64,000 nucleotides of DNA from Mesobacterium_A sp034670065. GTDB taxonomy: Bacteria > Pseudomonadota > Alphaproteobacteria > Rhodobacterales > Rhodobacteraceae. Location: positions 62,001 through 126,000 of the forward strand of contig JAXMOG010000009.1 of assembly GCA_034670065.1 (NCBI GenBank), read 5' to 3'. The position numbers and the translations under genes were made by a program. The notes under the pieces were generated by a model, which did not search any database, was not told the origin of the DNA, and saw only the letters and a list, made by a program, of their open reading frames with translations. Shown here in pieces: positions 9,181 to 18,200 of this stretch (positions are counted from its first letter, which is position 1; each line of letters starts with the position of its first letter).

Positions 9181-11286
9181 ATGTCTCAAGGTACTACCCG
9201 TGTCGGCCTGATTGGGGCCGGATATATCGCAACATGGCACGCCGATGCGTTGCGCGACACGCCAGGTGTTGAGGTAACTGCCGTTTGCGACGTGTCTGCC
9301 AATGCAGCAAAAGCACTGGCAGAAGGTATGGGCGCCAAGGTTTTCACGTCTGTTGAAGACTTGATTGAAGCCAACGTTTGCGATGCGGTTCATATTTTGA
9401 CACCGCCGCATTTGCACACCCCTCTGGCGATCCAGTGTCTGGAAGGCGGGCTGAATGTTCTGGTCGAAAAGCCGGTCGCGGAAAGTGTTGAAGAAACCCG
9501 CGCAATTCAGGCGGCGGCCGAAAAGTCCGGCAAGCAGTTCAATGCTGGGCACAATTTTCTTGGTTTGCCATCGTATGATCGACTGAAGGCGAAAATTGAA
9601 TCCGGTGATCTGGGGCGCGTTTCCGGCGTCGACATTAACTGGTGTTTTCCTTTGGCTCCGCTGCGGTCCGGACCGTTTGGTCTGTGGCTTTTGCGCGAAC
9701 CAAAGAACCTGTTGTTGGAACTGGGGCCGCACCTGATGGCCTTTGCGGTCGATCTGTTCGGAACGCCAGTTATCAAGTCAGTCGAGCTTTCCAAGCCAAT
9801 TGACCTGCCTGGAAATGATACGCGATACCAAGGATGGCGCATTCTGGCCGAGGCCGGTGGCGTCGAACTGACCTTTACCATGCAGACAGTGGAATCCGTG
9901 GATGACCGGTCTGTCACAGTGCGGGGTTCTTCTGCACGGGCGCGGTTGGATTTTGCCGCAGATACGCTGGTGATTGATCGTGAAAACCCTTCGGATCTGA
10001 TCGTGAATCCATTGCGCCGCCAGTTGGATTTGAGCGGGCAGCATCTTTGGGAGGGCCTGCGCAATGCGGCCATTCAAACGGCATCTTTGAACAAGAAATC
10101 GGCCTATGGGCAAAGTTTCCGTGGCATGGACCGTGCAGTATACGGCGCGCTTCAAACGGGCCATTCTGACGCTCGGTTCAGTGGTGAAACCGCTGTGACT
10201 GTGATGCAGGCGTTGGATGATGCGCTGGCGTTGATCCCGGCTGAAAAACTGACCAAGGCGGCCCCGGCAGTGCAAACGCGACAGCCGAAACCGACCGCCA
10301 TGGTGATTGGCGGCACTGGCTTTATCGGACGCGCGCTGACACGGCGTTTGGTGGCAGATGGCCGCGATGTGCGTGTGTTAAGCCGTGGTCGCAGTGGCCC
10401 GTTCCCTGATCTGCCTGATCAGGTTGAAACGGTTGGAGTTTCGTTGACCGACAAGGACGCTTTGACAGAGTCGATGAAGGGCATCGACGTTGTGTTTAAC
10501 CTTGCCAAGTCCATGGATGATACATGGGAAGCCAGCTTGCAAAACGACGTGGGCGTTGCTGTTCGTATCGCCATGGCGGCCGAAGCCGCCGGTGTGAAAC
10601 GGCTGGTCTACACTGGCACAATCGCCAGCTATGACATGGCTGATCCAAACCAGACGATCACCGAAGACACTGGCTTTGCCGAAGATATGACAGATCGCAA
10701 TCTATACGCGCGGTCCAAGGCCGAATGTGAACGCCAGCTGTTGAAACTGCACAAGGAACGTGGCCTTCCGTTGGTTATTGCGCGGCCCGGAATTGTTGTG
10801 GGCCATGGTGGGCCATTGCAGCACTGGGGGATTGGCCGTTGGCACGGGGCAGGTGCGGTGCGCATTTGGGGCCCTGGCAAAAACAAGCTGCCTTTCGTTT
10901 TGATTGACGACATTGCCGATGGCCTTGTTCGCATGATCGACAATGACGCAGCGCTGGGCGAGAGCTTTAATCTGGTGGGTGATGTGCAACCGTCGGCGCG
11001 TGAGTATTTCGATTTGATCAATCAGGAAATGGGGGCCCGTATTCGCGTTAGCCCGGCCAACCTGAATCTGCTTTTTGCGGCGGATGCTGTGAAGCACGTG
11101 CTTAAAAAACACGCGTTGCGTCGTCGTGGTTTGACCCGACCGTCACTGGCGGATTGGAAGAGCCGCGCGCATTTTTCACCCTTTGCGAATGACAAGGCAA
11201 AGCGCATTCTGGGTTGGGCGCCCGAAGCAGACAAATCGCGATTCGTTGAGGAAGCAGTTCACAAGGCGAATTTGTTCGGTTTCTAA
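9181..11286 (+). CDS. Fusion of Gfo/Idh/MocA oxidoreductase and NAD-dependent epimerase
   Basis: A 701-aa two-enzyme polypeptide. Residues about 1-350 are a complete Gfo/Idh/MocA protein: VGLIGAGYIATWHADAL Rossmann start, TPPHLHTPLA, and VEKPVAE with the active-site lysine. After a short linker rich in Ala, Pro and Lys (about 355-370), residues 371-701 form an extended SDR: VIGGTGFIGRALTRRL, YTGTIAS, YARSKAECE (YxxxK) and ARPGIVVG. ATG 9181 has GAGG 6 bases upstream; GTG 9169 is a less likely start. Both domains keep their nucleotide sites and catalytic residues, so both should be active. The neighbouring pair 4859/5971 encodes the same two activities as separate genes. Confidence 0.88.
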   Translation: MSQGTTRVGLIGAGYIATWHADALRDTPGVEVTAVCDVSANAAKALAEGMGAKVFTSVEDLIEANVCDAVHILTPPHLHTPLAIQCLEGGLNVLVEKPVAESVEETRAIQAAAEKSGKQFNAGHNFLGLPSYDRLKAKIESGDLGRVSGVDINWCFPLAPLRSGPFGLWLLREPKNLLLELGPHLMAFAVDLFGTPVIKSVELSKPIDLPGNDTRYQGWRILAEAGGVELTFTMQTVESVDDRSVTVRGSSARARLDFAADTLVIDRENPSDLIVNPLRRQLDLSGQHLWEGLRNAAIQTASLNKKSAYGQSFRGMDRAVYGALQTGHSDARFSGETAVTVMQALDDALALIPAEKLTKAAPAVQTRQPKPTAMVIGGTGFIGRALTRRLVADGRDVRVLSRGRSGPFPDLPDQVETVGVSLTDKDALTESMKGIDVVFNLAKSMDDTWEASLQNDVGVAVRIAMAAEAAGVKRLVYTGTIASYDMADPNQTITEDTGFAEDMTDRNLYARSKAECERQLLKLHKERGLPLVIARPGIVVGHGGPLQHWGIGRWHGAGAVRIWGPGKNKLPFVLIDDIADGLVRMIDNDAALGESFNLVGDVQPSAREYFDLINQEMGARIRVSPANLNLLFAADAVKHVLKKHALRRRGLTRPSLADWKSRAHFSPFANDKAKRILGWAPEADKSRFVEEAVHKANLFGF

Positions 11287-11462
11287 CGGGCTTATTGCTG
11301 CGGGACCGTCAACAATCCCCATGGAAACGGCATAATCCTGACAGATTCCAACGCTCTAAAGGAAGTGATCGCGCCGGTACTTCGTGGATTGGTGCGAATG
11401 GCTTAAATAGTGGTGCTGGGTGGCGCCGAGTCGGAATTGCCGCCAACCGAGGGCAAAGTAGC

Positions 11463-12950
11463 ATGATGGACCGCCGAAAGTTCAAGCGCCGCACCGCGAA
11501 TGAGGGTGAAACGCCCAACCGCGTGCTGAACGATCTGGAGCCCGGAGTCAGCGCGCCCAAGCCAGACCGGGCTCAGCGTGTTTTTGCGCGAGCCAAAACA
11601 TCCGCGGCCAGTGGCGCATCCGGCGATATGCATCCGGATGACATCATTGCCCGCGCAAAGGAGCAAGCCGAAGTGAAAGAGTTGCGTCGTGTTAGTGTTA
11701 AGGTTGATCCGCTAAAAGTGGATCCCGAAATTGCAGAGAAGCGTCGCAAGATCGAAGAGCTGCGCCGCCAAAAGGCGCGGTTGATTGCCCAGCGGGAAGA
11801 ACGCGAAGCGAAAGCCAAGGCTGAGGCCGAAGCACAAGCAGAAGCGCAAAAAGAGGCGCGCCTGTTAGAGCTGCGAGAGATCGAGCGTCGGCGCATCGAA
11901 GAAGAGTTGGCCGCCGAAGCGCGACACGAAGCCGAAGAGCTGGAAAAAGAACAAAGGCTGGCAGACCTCGCCGCCGCAGAAGAGTTGGCGCAGCAGGCCG
12001 AAGAGACGCCGCTTGAGCCTGAGGCTGATTGGGAAACAGGATCAAAGCCTGCCCTGAATGACACGCTGATCCTGGATCAAGACGATCACATCGAAGACTA
12101 CGATGACGAAGATTGGGATATCGAAGAAGAAGCCGAAACATCCGAGGAAGAGCCGGCTCCGTTGGCGGCCTCTGAGGATGTTGTCGCGCCTGTGATCCAT
12201 TCACCCGAGACTTCAGAAGAGGTCAAAGGACCGTGGGACAAGATACGCAGCTTTGCTGTTGATGAACGCCATCTGGAACGGAACCGTCTGATTTCGGCGG
12301 CGCGAGAAGATCTTGCTCACACCGCATTTGATGTTCTTCGGACGCGCTTGTTGCATGGGCTGCGAAAGAACGGGTGGAGCCGCGTGGCGATCACCTCTCC
12401 TTCGAAAGATTGCGGCAAGACATTTACAGCGGCCAATTTGGCGATGAGTCTGGCGCGGCAGGAAAACTGCCGAACAGTCGTTTTTGATTTCGACATGCGT
12501 CGGCCAAGCTTGGCCAAGGTATTTGGGGCCAATAACGTGGGCTCACTGGGTGATATGTTGCGCGGTGAAGTCGAACCGGAAGATCATCTTCGGTACATGG
12601 GCACGAACAGTATCGCAGTTGGAAAAAACCTTGCGTTCGGTTTCAACGGTAAGGTCGAGCCCTATGCATCTGAGCTATTGCAAGATAACCGAACAGGGGA
12701 TCTGTTGAACGATATTCAGAAACGTTTCGATCTGGATGTGATGCTGTTCGACATGCCGCCGGCGCTTTACCATGATGACGTTATTGCTGCGCGGCATTTG
12801 TTTGACGCAGTTTTGCTGGTGGTAGGTGGTGGAACGACCAAAGCGAGCGAGATCAAGGATGTCGAACGCCGCATTGGTAAAGAAACGCCTTTGTTGGGGA
12901 CAGTTCTGAACTTCTCTGAAGGTCCTGGGATTACCCGCTACAGTTACTGA
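11463..12950 (+). CDS. BY-kinase-like polysaccharide ATPase with long coiled-coil N-terminus
   Basis: A 495-aa protein. Residues about 1-290 are highly charged and low in complexity: a Glu/Ala/Arg-rich coiled coil (about 85-190) followed by an acidic stretch (about 200-245). Residues about 290-495 are a CpsD/CapB/ExoP-type ATPase with Walker A SPSKDCGKT, Walker A' VVFDFDMRRPS and Walker B VMLFDMPPA. The C-terminus ends RYSY, so only two tyrosines remain of the usual autophosphorylated tail. Such ATPases work with a Wzz-type membrane partner to set polymer length; the likely partner is the convergent gene at 13056. ATG 11463 is preferred over an upstream TTG at 11295 because the extension has no family-like sequence. 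Confidence 0.83.
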   Translation: MMDRRKFKRRTANEGETPNRVLNDLEPGVSAPKPDRAQRVFARAKTSAASGASGDMHPDDIIARAKEQAEVKELRRVSVKVDPLKVDPEIAEKRRKIEELRRQKARLIAQREEREAKAKAEAEAQAEAQKEARLLELREIERRRIEEELAAEARHEAEELEKEQRLADLAAAEELAQQAEETPLEPEADWETGSKPALNDTLILDQDDHIEDYDDEDWDIEEEAETSEEEPAPLAASEDVVAPVIHSPETSEEVKGPWDKIRSFAVDERHLERNRLISAAREDLAHTAFDVLRTRLLHGLRKNGWSRVAITSPSKDCGKTFTAANLAMSLARQENCRTVVFDFDMRRPSLAKVFGANNVGSLGDMLRGEVEPEDHLRYMGTNSIAVGKNLAFGFNGKVEPYASELLQDNRTGDLLNDIQKRFDLDVMLFDMPPALYHDDVIAARHLFDAVLLVVGGGTTKASEIKDVERRIGKETPLLGTVLNFSEGPGITRYSY

Positions 12951-12986
12951 TGATGGGCATCCGATTGATCGGATCGACCCTTGCAC

Positions 12987-13022
12987 AAAAAAAATCGCGC
13001 CAGGCTTGGCGCGATTTTTTTT
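12987..13022. terminator. Bidirectional rho-independent terminator
   Basis: A perfect 16-bp inverted repeat, 12987-13002 pairing with 13007-13022 around a GGCT loop. The core is TCGCGCCA/TGGCGCGA, flanked by eight A on the left and eight T on the right, so it works as a U-tailed hairpin on both strands. It lies between the stops of the convergent kinase-like ATPase and Wzz genes and should end both transcripts. Confidence 0.95.
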
Positions 13023-13055
13023 GGACTGTGTGTGAATGTCTGCTGGCGCCCGCGC

Positions 13056-14372
13056 TTAGCGAGAGTTCACCGAGCCGCGGCTGAAAAGACCGCTTTCAGT
13101 AATCTTCTCCGAAAACACACGAAGCGACAAAGGTACGGCAAGGATCAAGGCGGCCAATCCCCCGACCACAGCGATTTTCTTGTTTGCACGCTCTCGGCGA
13201 ACAGTCACGCGTGGTATTGAGACCACCGGCGAAATCCCCAGCGTACGTTCCATTTGCGCTGGTGTGCGAATGGCCGGATTTAGCAGTTCAAGCATGAAAG
13301 CGATGACCACAGCCGCCATCACCGATGCAACGCCCCCCATCAAAGCGATCTGTTTGCGGCTACGGCTAATGGGGTATTCCGGCAAAAGCGCTGTCTCCAG
13401 CACTTCAAATCGACTGCCCTGCTCGCGTTCTTCCAAAAGCTGGCCCATTTCCGCTTCGGCTTTGCGGCGGGTGACAACGGAATACTGATCTTGCTTGCGC
13501 GTCAGTTCCCGTTCCAATGCGTTCAAGTCCCGCTCAACCGCTGGAGCTTGCAAGAAGACAGAATTGATCTCGTCGATGCGGTTCTGAATGACCTGCCGTT
13601 TTTCATCCAACAGAGAAATCTGTTGGGCAGCGACTTCGCCACGAAGACGGCCCGCGCCAGTTTGCACGTCGACAATTTGCTGGTCCATGTCCAACAATGC
13701 TTGCCGCAGATCGCCAATCTCATCCTGCAAAACACCCACTCCGGCGTCCAGAAAGGCGGAGTTCTCTTTCTTGAACACTGCGATTTGCGCGGCCAACTCA
13801 TCTATTTCGGCTGCAACACGCTCTTCTTCAGTTGCAAACAGCTCCAACGCACCTTGTGCGCGATCGATGCTACGTTTGCGCGAAGATTCAACGACGCTGT
13901 ACATCATCTCGTTTGCAATATCGCGCGCCATTTCGGCGTCTTTGTTGCGCACAGTGATGATCATGCCAGAGGGTACACCACCGGGCATCCAGGCTTGCGC
14001 CGTTGTCAGAATTTGCTGCAAAGTAATGGAACTGCGCATATTGGCGACACGTTCGTTCATCGACATTTGCGGCATGTCTTTGTAAATGCCGTACTTGTCC
14101 ATCACTTGAAGCAGGTTGTCCCGCGACATCAACCGCTGCTCAATCAACTTAACTTTTTGAACGGCATCATTGCTGCGCGCGGCCGCACCCGCCAGTGTTT
14201 CGGAAACTTCGGGCGCTTCAATCTGAATAACCGCTGTCGCTTCGTAATCTTTGCCTTGTTGAAGCGCGAGGTAGATTGAAATGCCGCAGCCTACCAACAC
14301 GATCAACAGCATGATCCAGAACCGGCGTTTGAACGCGCCCCAAATTTCATCGATTGATTGGAACTGGGTCAT
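13056..14372 (-). CDS. Wzz/GumC-type polysaccharide chain-length determinant
   Basis: A 438-aa inner-membrane co-polymerase. One membrane helix lies near residues 18-38 (FWIMLLIVLVGCG), then the Wzz domain, a periplasmic coiled coil (about 160-330) and a second helix near 345-365. The Pro-rich ending typical of this family follows (ELLNPAIRTPAQME). An extra hydrophobic segment near 400-420 would make a third helix. It sets polymer length and connects the synthesis machinery to Wza; the ATPase domain found at the C-terminus of many GumC proteins is missing here and is supplied by the separate gene at 11463. GGGAG lies 7 bases before the ATG. The 196 bases upstream hold no gene and may hold its promoter. 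Confidence 0.9.
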   Translation of the reverse strand: MTQFQSIDEIWGAFKRRFWIMLLIVLVGCGISIYLALQQGKDYEATAVIQIEAPEVSETLAGAAARSNDAVQKVKLIEQRLMSRDNLLQVMDKYGIYKDMPQMSMNERVANMRSSITLQQILTTAQAWMPGGVPSGMIITVRNKDAEMARDIANEMMYSVVESSRKRSIDRAQGALELFATEEERVAAEIDELAAQIAVFKKENSAFLDAGVGVLQDEIGDLRQALLDMDQQIVDVQTGAGRLRGEVAAQQISLLDEKRQVIQNRIDEINSVFLQAPAVERDLNALERELTRKQDQYSVVTRRKAEAEMGQLLEEREQGSRFEVLETALLPEYPISRSRKQIALMGGVASVMAAVVIAFMLELLNPAIRTPAQMERTLGISPVVSIPRVTVRRERANKKIAVVGGLAALILAVPLSLRVFSEKITESGLFSRGSVNSR

Positions 14373-14568
14373 GAAATTGCTCCCACCGGCTGAACTGGTG
14401 TGTAAATGGACGGAATGCGCCCTGAAAAACTAAAAAACATTGCCTTGGCCGACAGAAAGGGCCGCTGGTACATTACGTGAAAACCGCATGTTTTTCGATG
14501 CTTATTGCGTGATAACCAAGAAACAAACCATTTCCGATTCATCGTGGTTCGAAGGGTATTGGGCTTGG

Positions 14569-15252
14569 TCATGTCGCAGCCTCTTGGCTTTTTTCCGTCA
14601 CGCAGAGTGACAGGATCACTCCGTGTCGTACCCATTGCCGAACGGTCAGGGTGTTGCGCTTTCGGAAAGGAAGAATGTCGCGCGTGAACGATGCGGTGAT
14701 TGTGTTTGGCCCACTGAAACGAACGCGGAACCCATCAAAACCAAAAATAGTGGTGCTTTTGGGGTATTGCGCTTTGTACGCCGCTTCCTTGGCGCTGAAG
14801 ATACGGCGCGCAATCATAGTGACGTCTGTTTCATCGGGGTTCAGCTCGTCCGGATAACAGATTTCGGGTATCAGTTCGCGTGCAATGGGCAAATCCGGCT
14901 CTAGATCGATGCCGATGGTTTCGATCGACTTGTTGCAGCCCACAGCGCCCACTGCGGCAAAATCTGTATGCGCGATACTGCCCACCATGCCCTGTGGCCA
15001 AATCGGAGAACGATCTTCGCCAACAGGAATGGCTTGCAGATCATGACCCAGCATTGAAATTGCAGTCCGCGCAGCACGACGACCGGCGGCAAATTCCCGT
15101 TTACGTTTGTCGATAGCACGCAGCACGGCGGCCTGTTCGACGGGGTAAAGGTCGTCGGTCGGACCGTCGGTGGATTTTGCTGCGATATGCACCCCTTGAG
15201 GCACTTCGCCTGCAACTTCACCCAGCAATTTGTTTATTGCTGCAAACGTCAT
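14569..15252 (-). CDS. 4'-phosphopantetheinyl transferase (Sfp/EntD type)
   Basis: A 227-aa enzyme that loads the phosphopantetheine arm from CoA onto carrier-protein serines. Family signatures are visible in order: GSIAHTD, GIDLEPD (metal-binding acidic residues) and FSAKEAAYKA with the catalytic Glu/Lys. It begins 3 bases after the NRPS stop in the same direction, so its role is almost certainly to activate the carrier domains of that NRPS and of the polyketide synthase upstream. It is the last gene of this minus-strand operon. Confidence 0.93.
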   Translation of the reverse strand: MTFAAINKLLGEVAGEVPQGVHIAAKSTDGPTDDLYPVEQAAVLRAIDKRKREFAAGRRAARTAISMLGHDLQAIPVGEDRSPIWPQGMVGSIAHTDFAAVGAVGCNKSIETIGIDLEPDLPIARELIPEICYPDELNPDETDVTMIARRIFSAKEAAYKAQYPKSTTIFGFDGFRVRFSGPNTITASFTRDILPFRKRNTLTVRQWVRHGVILSLCVTEKSQEAAT

Positions 15253-15255
15253 AAA

Positions 15256-18200
15256 TCAGGCACTCCTACGCGCGCGCATGGCTTTGCGGCGGCTCATGGC
15301 TTCGGACCTCGAAAGTCCTCTGGTGTTGCTTGCCTCTGGTTGAACTGGCTTCGCTTCCGTCTTGGCGGGACGGCCGGACAATTCGGCAACCCGTGCGGAG
15401 ATTGCATCCAATGTTGGGAAGCGGAAAACATCTGTGATGGCCAGTCTTTGTGCGCCGAACCGCTCTCGCATTGTGCGGTGCGCTTGCACAGCCAAGAGAG
15501 AGTGCCCACCAAGTTCAAAGAAGTTATCTTGCCCGGACGTTGGTGCGACACCAAGAACTTCTTGCCAAACTTCGGCAATGGCTTTCGACAAATCAGGATC
15601 TGCAGACGGTGACGACTGAGGGGACAATGTTGGTGCAGTGGCGACCACCTTAACCGGTGCCGCGGCAGGTGCTGCCGGTACCGGCAGGGCTTTGCGGTCG
15701 ATTTTCATGTTGGGCGTCAGGGGAAATTCCTCGACCTGAACAAAGCGCGATGGGATCATGTGGCTAGGTAAATTCTTGCCCAGGATCGTGCGCCATTCGT
15801 TTTCAGTCATCGGCCGTTCGGCCCGGAAGTACCCGATCAGACGTTTGTCGCCCGGCACATCTTCGCGCACCATGGCCAAAGCCTGTGGCACTTGCTGTTC
15901 GGCTTCCATTGCGGCGTCAATTTCGCCCAGTTCAATGCGGTGTCCCCGCAATTTGACCTGTCCGTCGGCACGGCCAATGAAATCGATTTTTCCGTCTGCA
16001 CGACGGGTGACCAGATCACCGGTTTTGTACATACGTCCTTGGTGGAATGGGTTTGGAACAAACCTTTCCGCCGTCATTTCGGCACGATTCCAATAGCCGC
16101 GTGTGACGCCATCGCCGCCAATCCACAATTCACCAGGCATGCCGATGGGGCAGGGTTGCATGTTGTCATCCAGAACATAAAGCTGCTGGTTGGCGAGCGG
16201 CATACCAATATTGATGGTGGTTTCACTGGCATTGGCAGGCTCTGTTGAGGACCAGATGGTCGTTTCTGTCGGGCCGTACATGTTTATGACGCTGCCGTTG
16301 GACAAGGTCTCTATTTCACGGACCAGTGTTCCGGGCAGGGCCTCACCCCCCAGATAGATATGCTGAACACGACGCAAAGCGGCGCGTGCTTCGTCATTCA
16401 TGCAGATCATCCGCGCCATGGATGGTGTACATTGCAAATGCGATACGTCGTGTCGGATGATTTGTGCGGCGATCGAGAAGTCATCTTCCGCCAACTCGAC
16501 ATCTGCATTGGCACTGCGGACGACCTGGGCCAAGTGATGTAGCCCTGACAGAACCTCATCCGTGGCGATGCCGTAGTCGATAAGACAAGCGACCTCACCC
16601 ACACCGATGCGTTTCAGCTGTTCGGTCCGCGCCAAAGCATCTTCGATGGTGCCGAACATTCCCGAGTCGTTGAAATAGCGTTCAAACGCGAAATCGAGAA
16701 TTTCTTCCAACTCGCTCTCGTCCAAAATACCCAGATCAAGCTCGAAAGCGTTGCTGACGCCTGTTGGGCGTTTGAAGGCCGGGAACGCCCAGGCATATTG
16801 CTTGATCAGCCCCGCGGCGGACCGCAGATAATCTTTCATTGGCTCACGCGCGCGTTCGCGGGCTTCTTCGCGACTGTCTGCCAGACAGGTGTGCAGCATC
16901 AAAGTGACGGTATAGTCCTTTGGATCACGCCCGGTTTTGCGAAGCTCTGCATGATAGAGTTTGATCTTGTCTGCGACTTCATCCAGGGATTGGCCCAGAA
17001 GGTGTGTCAAAACATTGCACCCCAAACGTCCGGCTTCGCGCCATGTGTCTGGGTTGCCGGCTGTGGTCACCCATAGCGGCAGCTCCTTTGACATCGGTCG
17101 CGGTTGCGTGACAACTTCGTGCAGCGTGCCGTCTTTGCGCGGGAAGGCAACAGGCTCTCCGGCCCACAGTTTGCGCAATTGTTCGACGTTTTCGATCATC
17201 GCGGTTTTGTTGTTTGGTGGTGTGTTTTCCGGCCGCAGAACAAAATCGTCTGGCTGCCATCCAGAGGCCAGCGCCAATCCTGTACGACCGTTTGTCAGGT
17301 TGTCGATCACGGCCCATTCTTCGGCAATTCGCGCAGGATGGTGCAGTGGTGATACCACACTGCCGGCGCGCACAGCGATGTTTCTTGTGACGGCTGCAAC
17401 AGCGGCACCCGTGACCGAAGGGTTCGGATATGGTCCGCCGAACGCGTGGAAGTGACGCTCCGGTGTCCAAACTGCGCAGAATCCGTTTTTGTCTGCAAAT
17501 TGCGCGCCTTCCAACAAAAGGCGATATTTGTCTCGGCCAACGCCATCGTCGTTGCCCCAGTAGTAGATAGAAAAGTCCATCTTGGAGTCTGATAACGGGA
17601 TAGGACCACCAGAAATCATATTGCGGTTTTCATCAGACGAGAGAACCACCTTGAAACCGCGTGATGTTGTCCAGAACAGCTCCAAAACAGAAATGTCGAA
17701 GGACAGGCTGGTAACGGCCAGCCACGTACCAGCCGTTTCATTGGCAATAACGCCATCCATCCCAAGGAAGAAGTTCGCAACATTGCGGTGTTCGATCATC
17801 ACACCCTTGGGCAATCCGGTAGAACCGGAAGTATAGATGACATAAGCAAGGTTCTCTGGCGCACTCGCCGGGTCTGGGTTGCTGCTGCTTGCCTGTGAAA
17901 TCCGCGGATCAGTGTCTATTTCCAAAATGGATGCACTGTTTTCAGGTAGAGACCCGCGCAACGCGTTTTGCGTCAGGATCACCGGTGTACCACTGTCGGC
18001 CACGTAATGTGCCAACCGGTCCGCCGGATAGGCGGGATCCAGCGGCAGATAAGCGCCGCCTGCTTTCAGAATGCCCAGCGCGCCAATCAGCATATCGGCT
18101 GAGCGGTTACAAAACAGGCCAACCACCGTATCAGGACCAACTGCCATACTTTTCAAGGTGTGCGCCACGCGGTTTGTCCGCGCGTTCAGATCGGCATAGC

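Noticed and set aside
11295..11462. A 56-residue N-terminal extension of the BY-kinase-like ATPase from a TTG codon
   Set aside because: No ribosome site, composition unlike the rest of the protein, and the ATG pair at 11463 gives a natural start.
13491..14279. A 262-codon plus-strand open frame opposite the Wzz gene
   Set aside because: Antisense to a well-supported gene; rich in His, Gln and Cys with no recognisable motif.
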